A stretch of DNA of 64,000 bases, from assembly GCA_030998225.1 (NCBI GenBank), contig JAPYXD010000049.1:992001-1056000 (forward strand), written 5' to 3'. The position numbers and the translations under genes are program-made. Source of the DNA: Diplolepis rosae. Its lineage: Eukaryota > Arthropoda > Insecta > Hymenoptera > Diplolepididae. The notes under the pieces were generated by a model. The model did not search any database. It had not been told where the DNA came from and worked only from the letters and a program-made list of their open reading frames with translations. Numbering within the stretch: position 1 is the stretch's first letter; the number at the start of each line of letters is the position of its first letter. Below, piece by piece: positions 22,885 to 33,299 of the stretch.

Positions 22885-23653
22885 TGTGGGTGTCAACCGC
22901 TGAATCAAATGAATCTCGATTCGTGACTAAAATTCGTTGGGCAGTGGAGGCAGTTCATGGTATCATCAAACAGAAGTATCGTTTCTAAGACAAAGTGATC
23001 GACAACAAATTGCTTCCAAAAATCAGGATGTACTTCAGAATCGCAGCTTTCTTGCAGAATCTATTTGGAAAAGAACACCAATCAGATAAAGAATTCTCAG
23101 ACGAAATTGTTGTAAGAATGAAGCAGCAAAAAAAAATCGAGAACACCTTGTTGATAGAAGCCAAGGAAAAAGGCTGGTTCCGCAAAAAAGTGGTTTCCAA
23201 AGTATTTCGTCTAAGGATATTTTTGATTTTCCAGAGATGACAGATAAAGACTTGAAAGTCTTGTTTACCGGTTCATATCAACTCTCTCAAGCAGTTTCTT
23301 ACTTAGCAGAGATGATAAACGAAGATGGATCCATAAATCTGCAATTCGTAAAGGATGAGACCAACATCCTTAAAATTTAGGTCCAATTAAGACACATTTC
23401 CCGAAAATTATGTAGATGCTTCGTTGAATACGAGACAAACAGTGTTGACGTTTCCGGCATCAAGCGGTATGCCTGCGAGTGTGCAAATGGCTGAAGAACG
23501 GTTGGCTGTTGTTCGCACATAGCTACCGTTGTGTGTTATTTATCACACGCGAGATATTGATCAAAAATCGTGAAACCGGCTGAAATCCTCAGTGATTTAT
23601 TCACAACACAGAACATTCATCCTGTCATTGCTGAAAACAGTGACGAAGAATAA
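22885..23653 (+). pseudogene. Diverged DDE/SWIM transposase remnant
   Basis: This is an old relative of the transposase at 25108-27001. It starts inside the third catalytic segment (NESRFVTKIRWAVEAVHG, with the Glu retained) and runs on through EKGWFRKKV and TGSYQLSQAVSYLAE. It ends with a SWIM-type zinc motif (YACECANG, then RTVGCCSHIATV), and the last codons give an acidic tail before TAA at about 23651. At least three stops and one or more frame changes interrupt it. Here the DDE end and the SWIM part follow each other without the separation seen in the intact element. It lies about 10 bases from the end of the foldback element on its right. Confidence 0.8.
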
Positions 23654-24267
23654 TTCACTGTTTGAAAAATTGTGGGACCACCTACAAAGATTGTATTAAA
23701 AACATGCTCGTCTTTGAAAGCGGCTATCTCCGTGAAAAATTAAGTTAGAAATATTTTCAAAAAGACGTTTGAAAGATTATAAAAGGAGGAGGGTCAATAA
23801 GGCCGATTTTTGGGCCAGACACCAATTGGCCTCAAAGTGCGTTATTATAGTCGTCTAAGTGAGTCTCATAATCCCTTGCAAGGGTTTGTTCTAGAAGTGA
23901 TTTCATTAAGAGAAATGGGCATTTTTCGATTTCCAATTTACATGGGTTTTCGTACCATCCAGCATATGATATCAGGTTTCACAGGGTTATTATGGAGGAC
24001 GCATGATCCTACTTTCCCAAACACTGCGCATATATATGCACTACAAAATACGTCAGAGCCATCATTGTCCGCGTGGTACTTCACCTTAAAACAAACGCAT
24101 GATTCCATGCGTCAGGTAGGCCAGACCTGACGTAGGTTGACCTGACCTGTAAAAATGACAATTGTTTATCTATTGTATCAAATAGAATGACAGTAATTAT
24201 CCTAAACTGTTTTAAACGAGTTCAGAGAGAGAGAGTTTCTTTAAGGAGGAATGTGGAAATGGGCTTC

Positions 24268-25107
24268 AAACATCCAAAACTAGCTATTTTTCTGGTGTGA
24301 TTAATATTTTTCAGTTATTTGTTTATTGATGCGAATAAAATTCGAAGGAATAAAGTCGCAAGCTTTCATGTAATGACCGGAGGCCCTTTTTGTGAAATGA
24401 TGACCCTACATCTCGCATGCAACTTTATCGTCAGTCTTTTTTACACTCGTGCCTTTAACAGAAGACAAAAATATACTTTTGCATACGACGTTTTTCGCAC
24501 GATCTTAAGCATAGTACCCCTAACATAGAATTTTTCGTTGAGAAGGGAGTGGCCCGTAGCATTTTGCGATTAAGCGTCGTGCGGACCCCCCCCCCCCCCC
24601 CCTCTTGGACAAAACTTTTATTTCTTTTTATTGCACGAAAACTCTCAACTGAGATTGCAAAGAGGAAGAGGGAGGAATTCAGCGACCTCCCTATTCTGTG
24701 TTCAACGATTGCGCAAACAACACGATTTTGCAAGTACGTGTGGCCGCGTCTGCGCTGACTTCCTCCTCTCAGTGATACATGACGGGGTAGGCCCCACTTG
24801 CTTGTTCTTTCTATTCCATCACCATTCTTCTATCGTTCGAACGATACGGAGGTTCTTTGGTATATGAGTTATACGTTACTGTCTCTAGATATTTTTGTGC
24901 CGAATTGTTCCATTCAACTGGATTACGCTTGTCAGTTCCTACTAGTTTCATCCATTCTTCGACTTTAATTATCATAGAGCATTTTACACATTTTTTCCGT
25001 CTTTTTTTTCTCTTTTATTTTTCTTTCTCCGTTTTCCCTCTTTTTGTTTTACTTATTACAAGTCCTTAAAGAATTATTTCACAGATTGACAGAAGTCGTT
25101 TACCACA
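24268..25107 (+). other. 5' non-coding region of the DDE/SWIM transposon
   Basis: It lies between the left terminal repeat and the first transposase ATG. It holds a run of 17 C at 24586-24602 and a C/T-rich tract at 24985-25060 just before the coding region. The latter may be a promoter-proximal tract, or a polypyrimidine tract if an intron is used. The short overlapping ORFs are not supported. Confidence 0.5.
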
Positions 25108-25656
25108 ATGCCAAAACTAAAATGTTTTTGTTGCAATAAATACCTAAAGCCAAAGTGTCATCTATCGGCAGTTCCAGATAAACGGGCATTAGATATTTTG
25201 AAAAAGGCTTTTAACTGCTCGTTGGCGATTGAGGCAAAAATATGCGATGCATGTCGTTCTTATGCTACCAAAAAGATTCGATTTTCGGATACAGAAGAAG
25301 ATATTAGACAACCGACTGAGAGTCAATCATCTGTAACGACAGTTCCGTCACAATCCATCAGCGTAGCTGGCCCATCAGATCCCCAGAAAATAAAACTTCC
25401 AATTAAAAGATGTAAGACTTCTCAATCATTATGCATCATGTGCAATAGTGAAAGTAATCATCTCAGAATAAAACCACGTGCTGCATTGAGAATGTACATA
25501 GATACTGCTATTTTCATTCCTCCAAATTCAAGATGTTGCGCGTCTCATTTGGATGATAATGGTTTTCTGCTAAAATCTGCCATGAATTCAATAAAAATTA
25601 CCTCTGATTTCACAATTATGGATGCAGACATGGTTTCTGAATTGTTAATTGACTAG
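25108..25656 (+). CDS. DDE/SWIM transposase, N-terminal zinc-binding part (ORF1)
   Basis: 182 codons from the ATG at 25108. Two cysteine-rich modules are visible. The first reads CFCCNKYLKPKC with KICDAC about 40 residues later. The second has LCIMCNSESNH followed by RCCASHL. These are presumably zinc-binding and DNA-binding, by position in front of a transposase catalytic domain. A Ser/Thr-rich linker separates them. The stop overlaps ORF2 by 8 bases in a +1-shifted frame at TTAATTGACTAG. A one-base slip there continues smoothly from SELL into TRLRTGLSN, so ORF1 and ORF2 were almost certainly one protein. I do not recognise a named zinc-finger family. Confidence 0.75.
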   Translation: MPKLKCFCCNKYLKPKCHLSAVPDKRALDILKKAFNCSLAIEAKICDACRSYATKKIRFSDTEEDIRQPTESQSSVTTVPSQSISVAGPSDPQKIKLPIKRCKTSQSLCIMCNSESNHLRIKPRAALRMYIDTAIFIPPNSRCCASHLDDNGFLLKSAMNSIKITSDFTIMDADMVSELLID

Positions 25657-26431
25657 ATTGCGCACAGGCCTCTCTAATGCGATTTTGGCAACTCTTTTTG
25701 CGATAGACAAACGAAGAATTGGCAGAGCGGTCAAAACTGCAAGAGTAGCTCTCATGTTTTCGTTTGTTCCTCGTCATCTAGGTATTGATCACATCTCTCC
25801 CGACTCTATAATCACTAATCATACTACATCAATGTCGAAAACTCTCTTTGCAAATGGAGAAGATGTGTGCATCCTGGTGGCTGACGGAACCTATATGTTT
25901 ATCCAAATAAGTAGTAATTATTCGTTTCAGAGGCGAACTTATTCTATCCATAAAGGAAGGCATCTAGTCAAACCCATGATGTTAGTTACGACCACTGGAT
26001 ATATTGTGGACGTTCTTGGACCTTATTTTGCTGACGGCAAGAATAACGACGCCAGTATTTTCGAAAGTTTGTTAAGAGCTGATTCAAGTAGGCTACGTGC
26101 CTGGTTGCCGTCGAACACTATTTTTATTGCAGATCGCGGCTTCAGGGATTGTCTGGGGTTTTTGAAGGACTTAGGATTCATTTCCAAAATGCCACGCTTT
26201 CTAACTAAGGGAACGCCGCAGCATAGTACCATCGAGTCAAATGAGTCTCGACTTGTTACCAAAATACGGTGGGTGGTTGAAGCAATTAACGGGTTAATAA
26301 AAACGTGGAAATCTCTAAACGATACGTTCCCCAATAGTCAGCTCCCTTACATTGGAGACTATGTTAGGATAGTCTGCGCCCTTTGCAATGCTTTCCGTCC
26401 TCCCAGACTAGAAGAAAATGCCGATAGTTAG
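25649..26431 (+). CDS. DDE/SWIM transposase, catalytic part (ORF2)
   Basis: IS5/PIF-type DDE transposase domain (DDE_Tnp_4-like). Counting from the first codon of this frame, the likely catalytic residues are D79 in ILVADGTY, D162 in FIADRGF and E211 in RWVVEAINGLIK. HKGRHLVKPM and GPYFADGKNNDA between the two Asp residues are also typical of the family. The true translation start is probably that of ORF1, since this frame opens with TTG. It ends in a single TAG at 26429-26431. Downstream the same reading frame continues at once into the SWIM domain, so the stop is most simply a point mutation; readthrough cannot be excluded. Confidence 0.85.
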   Translation: MTRLRTGLSNAILATLFAIDKRRIGRAVKTARVALMFSFVPRHLGIDHISPDSIITNHTTSMSKTLFANGEDVCILVADGTYMFIQISSNYSFQRRTYSIHKGRHLVKPMMLVTTTGYIVDVLGPYFADGKNNDASIFESLLRADSSRLRAWLPSNTIFIADRGFRDCLGFLKDLGFISKMPRFLTKGTPQHSTIESNESRLVTKIRWVVEAINGLIKTWKSLNDTFPNSQLPYIGDYVRIVCALCNAFRPPRLEENADS

Positions 26432-26446
26432 CTCATCGCACAAAGA

Positions 26447-27001
26447 ATGTTGCGACTTGCATCACAACCCAATCGCCTTCAAAGTCGAGTAGAAAAAGAA
26501 GGCTGGACGAGAAAGAAAGTATTATGGGTTCCCTTAACGGAAGATTCACTTCATGATTTCCCAAGGTTGACGCTAGATAAATTGCGCTACATCACACTCG
26601 GTGTGTACCAATTAAAACAAGCTGAATCATATACTAATGAACACCTATCAGATAAAGGAATGTACACACTTTTTTCTCATATAGAAGATGAAAACATCTT
26701 AAGAGTACAGATTCGTTCTCGCCATACATCATCTAAAGTCTATAACTTATGGATAGAGACGAATGCTGGACCAAATCCCATAATTGGGTGGTTTTGTCAA
26801 TGCAAAAGTGGTGCAAGGGTAGTTGGCTGCTGTGCTCACATAACCAGTGTCTTGTCGTACCTAGGCTACTCTAGGCATTGTCTTGACCAGACTTCCAAAC
26901 CTTCCAGCACCTTTGAAAAATACATTGAAGATGCTTCATGCTGGTCAGAAGCTGATGAAGAACCAGAAAAAGCATCATCATCTGATAGTGACAACGATTA
27001 A
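26447..27001 (+). CDS. DDE/SWIM transposase, C-terminal SWIM zinc-finger part (ORF3)
   Basis: It is in the same frame as ORF2, separated only by the TAG at 26429-26431. The segment EKEGWTRKKV and YQLKQAESYTNEH aligns with the older copy at 22885-23653. The zinc motif GWFCQCKSGARVVGCCAHI fits the SWIM pattern (C-x-C, spacer, C-x-H). SWIM fingers bind DNA or protein and occur C-terminally in Mutator-type transposases; finding one behind an IS5/PIF-type DDE domain is noteworthy. The tail is acidic and Ser-rich (SSSDSDND). It ends with TAA at 26999-27001, about 95 bases before the right terminal repeat. Confidence 0.8.
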   Translation: MLRLASQPNRLQSRVEKEGWTRKKVLWVPLTEDSLHDFPRLTLDKLRYITLGVYQLKQAESYTNEHLSDKGMYTLFSHIEDENILRVQIRSRHTSSKVYNLWIETNAGPNPIIGWFCQCKSGARVVGCCAHITSVLSYLGYSRHCLDQTSKPSSTFEKYIEDASCWSEADEEPEKASSSDSDND

Positions 27002-29754
27002 AGGATAATAAAAATTCTTTATTCAATCTTCTTTTTTTCAGCTGCAAAACAAAATAAGAAAATCTGACCTTTATCATCAGCACTTCAGGGTATATTCAAG
27101 CCCATTTCCACATTCCTCCTTAAAGAAACTCCCTCTCTGAACTCGTTTAAAACAGTTTAGGATAATTACTGTCATTCTATTTGATACAATAGATAAACAA
27201 TTGTCATTTTTACAGGTCAGGTCAACCTACGTCAGGTCTGACCTACCTGACGCATGGAATCATGCGTTTGTTTTAAGGTGAAGTACCACGCGGACAATGA
27301 TGGCTCTGACGTATTTTGTAGTGCATATATATGCGCAGTGTTTGGGAAAGTAGGATCATGCGTCCTCAATAATAACCCTGTGAAACCTGATATCATATGC
27401 TGGATGGTACGGAAACCCATGTAAATTGGAAATCGAAAAATGCCCATTTCTCTTAATGAAAACACTTCTAGAACAAACCCTTGCAAGGGATTATGAGACT
27501 CACTTAGACGACTAAAATCACGCACTTTGAGGCCAATTGGTGTCTGGCCCAAAAATCGGCCTTATTGACCCTCCTCCTTTCGCGTCGAATAAGCTCTATT
27601 TGAAGTATTTTTATTAAATAGAAGCCGAGATAGCGTATGAGAAAAGCCGACGTAATTTCCGATTTTGACAAATTTTCACTTTTAAAATTCTGCTCCCTGC
27701 ATACTTTAGGGAAGTGATAGGAAAAATTTGAAACTTTGCTAAAATAACGCCTAAAGTCTCAGCTATAAATTGAGCCCAAAAACATTTAAAAAAATTCATT
27801 TGTTCCCGAGATATGACTTTATTTGTTGAGCGATGCTCGAAAGATTTTTGAAGCAGCGTTTCAGCCGGTCGCTCGACTTACGAGACACTGTCAGGGCACA
27901 ATAGGCGGTTGGCGCCAAACGGGGCACCACTATTCGGAGAATATTTATTCTTTTTTTAATCTTTTGTCACTCAAATACATTTTAATTGTTTTCGCAAATA
28001 GAATTTTTTTCACATAGTTAATATCTCCTTTCTTTATTTAAGGGCTCGGTTTTTTGCGTACCAATATCTTGGTACTACCCCTTCGTTTTTAAACGTTGGG
28101 GACACTATTTCGTATAAATAATTATTCAGTAACTCCTTTGTGCGGTACTACCGCGAACGGGAGACATTAAAAGTATATATTTACTATAACTAATCAGTTA
28201 GCCCGAAACATTAGAGGCGAGATTATAAATATAATTCGAGAGACTCACATAAACAAATAATAAACAGATCACCAGCTATGTTATAACATACAAATTAAGA
28301 TTCATATAGATATTTGAGAACATCAAATATTTTTCAGAACACAAATTTACATAAATGGATATAATCATACATATACCATACATTTATTCTTAACAGGCTC
28401 TTTATTTAGAAATAAAATATTTGTATAGACCTCTGCGAAAAATTGTCGGTATCATCAAAAAATATAGTCAAAACATTTTAATTAATTAACTTTTTTTTTA
28501 TCAATTTACACCAGAATAAACAGCATAATTGGTGTGTTAAGAATGAAAAATTTGTAACAATCAGAGGATAATTCTCAAACAATTAATTTTTTTTTTCATC
28601 AAATATTATATTTTATTTAAAAAATTATTTAAATTCAAATTTTGTTTAAATTCAAATTTTGTAATGCAGTACAAAATTATTATTAATTTTGGAAACTAAT
28701 AACCAGATGCCCATGAAGATCTAGGATGGTTAGCAACATCTCTAGTCTTTGCATATTTGCAAAGAAAAATTCCATTTTTGGACATTCATAATTGTTTAGC
28801 ATTTGTAATTTAAGGAAGGGATGAGAAAAAATTGAAACAAGTGAAAATCAGTATCAAATAATATTTGATTATCTCCGAATCAAAAATCTTTCGAGCATCG
28901 CTCAACAAATAAAGTCATATCTCGGAAACAAATGAATTTTTTGAAATGTTTTTGGGCTCAATTTATAGCTGAGACTTTAGGCGTTATTTTAGCAAAGTTT
29001 CAATTTTTTCCTATCACTTCCCTAAAGTATGCAGGGAGCTGAATTTTAAAAGTGAAAATTTGTCAAAATCGGAAATTACGTCGGCCTTTCTCACACGCTA
29101 TCTCGGCTTCTATTTAATAAAAATACTTCAAATAGAGCTTATTCGACGCAAAATTTTATAATCTTTCAAACGTCTTTTTGAAAATATTTCTAACTTAATT
29201 TTTCACGGAGATAACCGCTTTCAAAGACGAGCATGTTTATAATACAATTTTTGTAGGTGGTCCCACAATTTTGACCGGTAGTGTATGTAAATTGTTGGGT
29301 ATAGTGTATGTGCACGGAAAAAATAACTATTCCAACAATTGGAAAAAGTTTGCGAAATTTTAACAAAATACTATATCACTTTTTGACAGGCCACAATTTT
29401 TAGAAAATTTCGTATAGATTTATGAAAAAGTGGATCAGACTTACGGATATTTGGAAACAATTTTACGAATTATTGACATTCATTATGAGAACAGCAATTT
29501 TCCAATTTTTATTCCATAGTTTGTCACAATGTCTAAAGAAACTATCAGTTTCTTAAAAACAGAATGATCCGTTTTTTGGATTACTTGGAATAGAAATTTC
29601 CTCAAACACAGAAACGAAAAAGTGAACTGATAGTCAACGAAACAGTACAGAACTATGTTCACTTGCTACCCTACTCTGCAGGAGATAAGGTTCAATCGAC
29701 AAGTTGGTTACAACACTTATAGTAGAGGATCCGAATAGGAAACGACCTTCACCC

Positions 29755-30982
29755 ATCCGTTTACACGATGAAAAGTACTTTATATCAAATTTAATATTTT
29801 AAAATATATATCGCAATTGGGTTGCCCAAAAAGTTTCTGTCAAGACTATGATTAATTAAAAATTCAAAAATGACTTTTTTTTTTAAATTGCAATTATTTT
29901 TTTACGAAACAAACTTTATATCAATCGAAAGTATGAAGCCTGTAGAATATGCAAACGTTAGGTTGCCTATTTTTTCCCGTCATAACTATTGGGTTGCCAG
30001 GTATAAACAGGTAAGTCGATACTAGTAATTTGCACTTATCTCTTTACTCAATAAAACATATCAAAATAACGATAATTTTATTGCGAACACGGTGATATAA
30101 GGTTGCCTGCGATAAATATGTTTTGAATTCCGGTTGTCGAGCTTTAAGGTAGTACTGTCGGTACGTAGCTAATCAAATGAGTACTTTTTCTCATTTTCTT
30201 GACGTAGTATCTAAATTTGTCAACGTCGCATAAGAAAGCGAGTATACATGTGTGTATAGCATATGACTTCTTACGATACGTGAATGGCGCGCGCTTTCAC
30301 TTATTCTGCGAGGTTGCCACATTTATTTAATCGCCGTCGGTTACTGGAGAAAAATCATATTTTTGCTTACTTAATTGGATTTTGTTACGCTTACACGTTT
30401 CCAATTGAGATGTTTTAACTTGCAAAATGATGTTTATATTATCAGCCAATGCACCTGTCATTTTTATTGAAATCTGAACGGTTGTTATGGCAGGATTTGT
30501 AAATGAACTCGATTTCCCTTAAGGTTACGTGTTAATCGTCTCAAAATGCAATTACTAATTACTCCCCTCCAGTGTACCCTAGGTCCTCAAAAATTTAACT
30601 GAGTCATTTTTGGCTTAATGTTCACGCAGGCAACCTTATATCACCGTGTTCGCGATAAAATTATCTTTATTTTTATATAAGTTTTATTGAGTAAACAGAT
30701 GAGTGCAAATTACTAGTATCGACTTACCTGTTTATACCTGGCAACCCAATAGTTATGACGGGAAAAAAATAGACAACCTAACGTTTGCATATTCTACAGG
30801 CTTCATACTTTTGATTGACATATAGTTTGTTTCGTAAAAGAATGTGCAATTTTTTTTAAAAAGTCATTTTTGAATTTTTAATCAATCATAGTCTTGACAG
30901 AAACTTTTTAGGCAACCCACTTACGATATATTTTTTAACATATTAAATTTGATATAAAATACTTTTCATCGTGTAAACGGAT
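29755..30982. mobile_element. Foldback element with 357-bp arms
   Basis: 29755-30111 and 30625-30982 are reverse complements, with outer ends ATCCGTTTACACGATG and its complement. The arms contain GGGTTGCCCAAAAAGT, reminiscent of some mariner ends, and several GGTTGCC words. The 500-bp centre has no gene; it includes TGGCGCGCGC and other CG words. Confidence 0.85.
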
Positions 30983-31114
30983 TGGTCTCGTCTAAATTAT
31001 TTTCCGGCATAAAGGATATACAAAGTTGTATTATAAAAAAAATATAAACAATAATTAAAAACGCATTCTGGACTCGCATTAACGCTTAATTAATAATTAA
31101 TAATTAATAATAAA

Positions 31115-31437
31115 GAATTTGAAAATCTTTCTGTGGAAAAAGAGACGCTTTCGACTGCGCTGGGATTTGAGTCCAGGTCTTTCGATTGCCGGTCGACAGC
31201 CCTAACCACTGAGCTACACAGGTGTCCGCCATCTCTTTCTCCATAGGAAGATCTCCTTATATCGCCTAGTGGCTCAGCCTTGCTCAAATTCTTTAATACT
31301 TGAATTCATTGGCATTATTTGCGATATAAGAGTTTGAAATTGTCTACGAGGACACCTGTCGGCAACGTATCCAATCTGATACGCGACTAGTGATTCTCCG
31401 ATAATGTAGGCAGTGGCAGAAGATTCAAACTCAACTA
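31115..31437 (-). mobile_element. tRNA-derived SINE, copy 1
   Basis: On - the head (31228-31150) looks like a tRNA: TAGCTCAGTGGTTA as box A and GGACTCAAATCCC as box B, with CGACCGGCAATCG between. The body continues with GTCGAAAGCGTCTC and TTTTCCACAGAAAG. It is related to copies at 42225-42312 and 51664-51870. The 65-codon frame over it is a by-product. Transcription would be by RNA polymerase III. Confidence 0.75.
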
Positions 31438-31690
31438 ATTAATTTGAAATAATTATTAATCATCAGTGATTTATTCTGAATCTAAAAATACAGAAAAAAG
31501 GGCTTGCTAACGTAGAATTTCTTTTATAAAAAATTTAAAGTAATTAACATTTCCTTTTGACAAGTTGATAAAGAACTTTGAAATTACTTCAAAGTTAATA
31601 TTTCTTTTACATAACGCAAATTTCTGAATAACAGAAAAACACTTTTTAAAAAGAAGTTGGGAGAAAATTAACAAATTTTGCTTAAATGTG

Positions 31691-32065
31691 TGTCAGTAAA
31701 TATTTCTTTGGTATAAAACAAATTAGAAATGACATTGCTTCAGATTAAATACTTAAACAACTAGAAGGAGCTAACAGTTTTGGATTAAATGTTAAAGTAT
31801 AAAAAATGTATATTGAAATTTGTGCATGAAATTATACATTGAGATTTTTTCATTGGCATAACTTGAGCAGAGAGAACTTTTGGCAAAAAAATATATAACA
31901 TGATGTATGTAAGGATAGATAGAATTTCATGCACAAATTTGAATAAAAATTTGTTATACTCAGACATTTAATCCAAAACTGTTAGCTCCTTCAAGTTGTT
32001 TAAGTATTTAATCTGAAGCAATGTCATTTCTAATTTGTTTTATACCAAAGAAATATTTACTGACA
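31691..32065. mobile_element. Small foldback element (375 bp)
   Basis: 31691-31840 and about 31922-32065 are reverse complements (GTCAGTAAATATTTCTTTGG at the outer end, AATTTGTGCATGAAATT at the inner end) around a loop of about 80 bases. Arm identity is high. No coding capacity. Confidence 0.8.
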
Positions 32066-32136
32066 TATGTTTTCAATTTGTGTTTATATTTTTTTTATAA
32101 TAAAACTTATATTTACTTATATAATACAACATGCTT

Positions 32137-32362
32137 TTCGTTTTGTCATAAATTTTAAATTTGTGTTCTAAGACGACCGTCTCGACATCCGTTTTCTTGC
32201 TCTAATGCTGCCACGCGGTGTTTTTAATTTTTATATTCTTTTTATGATACAACTTTGTGTATTTTTTATGCTAGAAACAACTTTAGACGAGAAGCATTTA
32301 TCGTTTTCTCATAAATTTGAAATTAGTGTTCTAAGACAACCGTTTCGACTTCCTTCATTGAG
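32137..32362 (+). repeat. Two direct copies of a 60-bp motif
   Basis: 32137-32200 and 32300-32362 share TTTGTCATAAATTT or TTCTCATAAATTT, GTGTTCTAAGACGACC and TCTCGACATCC-like words. A reversed relative is at 21200-21255. The function is unknown. Confidence 0.6.
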
Positions 32363-33299
32363 CCGCAATTTGCTGTTAATTTTTTTTTTTTCAGAGAACA
32401 ATGGAACATGCATTAGTTATGGTCATTTTACCTTCCTGTGCTTATTTGAATTTCTTATAATCATTTTTTAATTTCGTCTATGGTGACGTCTCGAACTTCT
32501 GCCTAATAGTTTTTGTTAGGTTGTACCAAGTATTTCTATTTTTATAACATTGTTTCAATTCAATACAAACTTGAAAATGTAAGTCTTAACCTCTTACAAT
32601 CATAAATATAACAGCTGCTAGGTAATTTGCAATTGCTTCAACTTATATTACGGTAAAAACTCACTTGGATTATATTGGACTATCGCATCAAGAGTTATCT
32701 TAATCCTAGGAATAACTTTAATCCGTCGTAAACATTCTATACCTAGCTTAAAGGTATAAACCATGCTCATTGCAGCCGTACAGCAAATTGACCCTCCAAC
32801 GCAAAGGGCTAAAGGTATATGATTGTCTTACATAGTTCCAAGATTTCTGATGTCAGTAAATGAAGGATCAAAGGTTCAAAGAAGGATCTTTCTACTATTA
32901 AGAACTAATCAGCACAAGGCACTTCCCTTTCTACTTGTTTTCTTCAGGAATGTCGCCCTCAATGAACCCTCTGAGCATAACAAATGTATTAGAATTGATT
33001 TCACCATCGACCGAACGACTCGAATTCTATAAGTCGAGTCAGTTTATCTATTAATTCGTGTAACCGTCGGTATAGTTCCTTCTTGTAATACAATAAATAT
33101 ACGTTCCTAAGTTCAAGAAAAACAAGTGTCATCATTTCAATCCACCCAAGGTGCATCAATTTAATAAACATTAAAACAACAACAAACAGTTTTGTTGGCA
33201 ATAAAATTGAGATTATGGTAAACTAAAAACATGGTCTAATTCACGAACTAATAATAAGGAGACCCAACGCTAATGCATTTGGGGCCCAAAAAGTGTCGC
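32363..33299. other. Intergenic DNA without a gene
   Basis: No supported frame or repeat. Short ORFs at 32823-33032 and opposite lack context. Confidence 0.4.

Larger units (their letters stand above)
23785..27577 (+). mobile_element. DDE/SWIM DNA transposon with 482-bp inverted ends
   Basis: A 3.8-kb element. The terminal repeats (23785-24267 and 27097-27577) are nearly identical and begin GGAGGAGGGTCAATAAGG. Their length and the IS5/PIF-like DDE domain recall PIF/ISL2EU-type elements, but I cannot fix the superfamily. Compared with the uninterrupted foldback arm at about 29150-29165, the site is split between AAAA and TTT with no obvious target duplication. Each terminal repeat contains a 106-codon open frame (23810-24130 on + and 27552-27232 on -). 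One transposase gene in three pieces fills the middle. Confidence 0.85.
23664..29272. mobile_element. Foldback element (about 1.8 kb) split by a DDE/SWIM transposon
   Basis: The left arm is 23664-23784 plus 27578-27850, and the right arm is 28881-29272, its reverse complement (about 394 and 392 bases). The outer ends read AAATTGTGGGACCACCTAC and its complement. The intact right arm lets one read the empty insertion site of the inner transposon. The 1-kb centre (27851-28880) has no supported gene and contains AT-rich and T-rich tracts. Confidence 0.85.

Noticed and set aside
31150..31228. Functional tRNA gene on -
   Set aside because: Box A and B are tRNA-like, but the body continues into a repeated tail shared with 42.2 and 51.8 kb, and the acceptor stem is not convincing; it is better called a SINE head.
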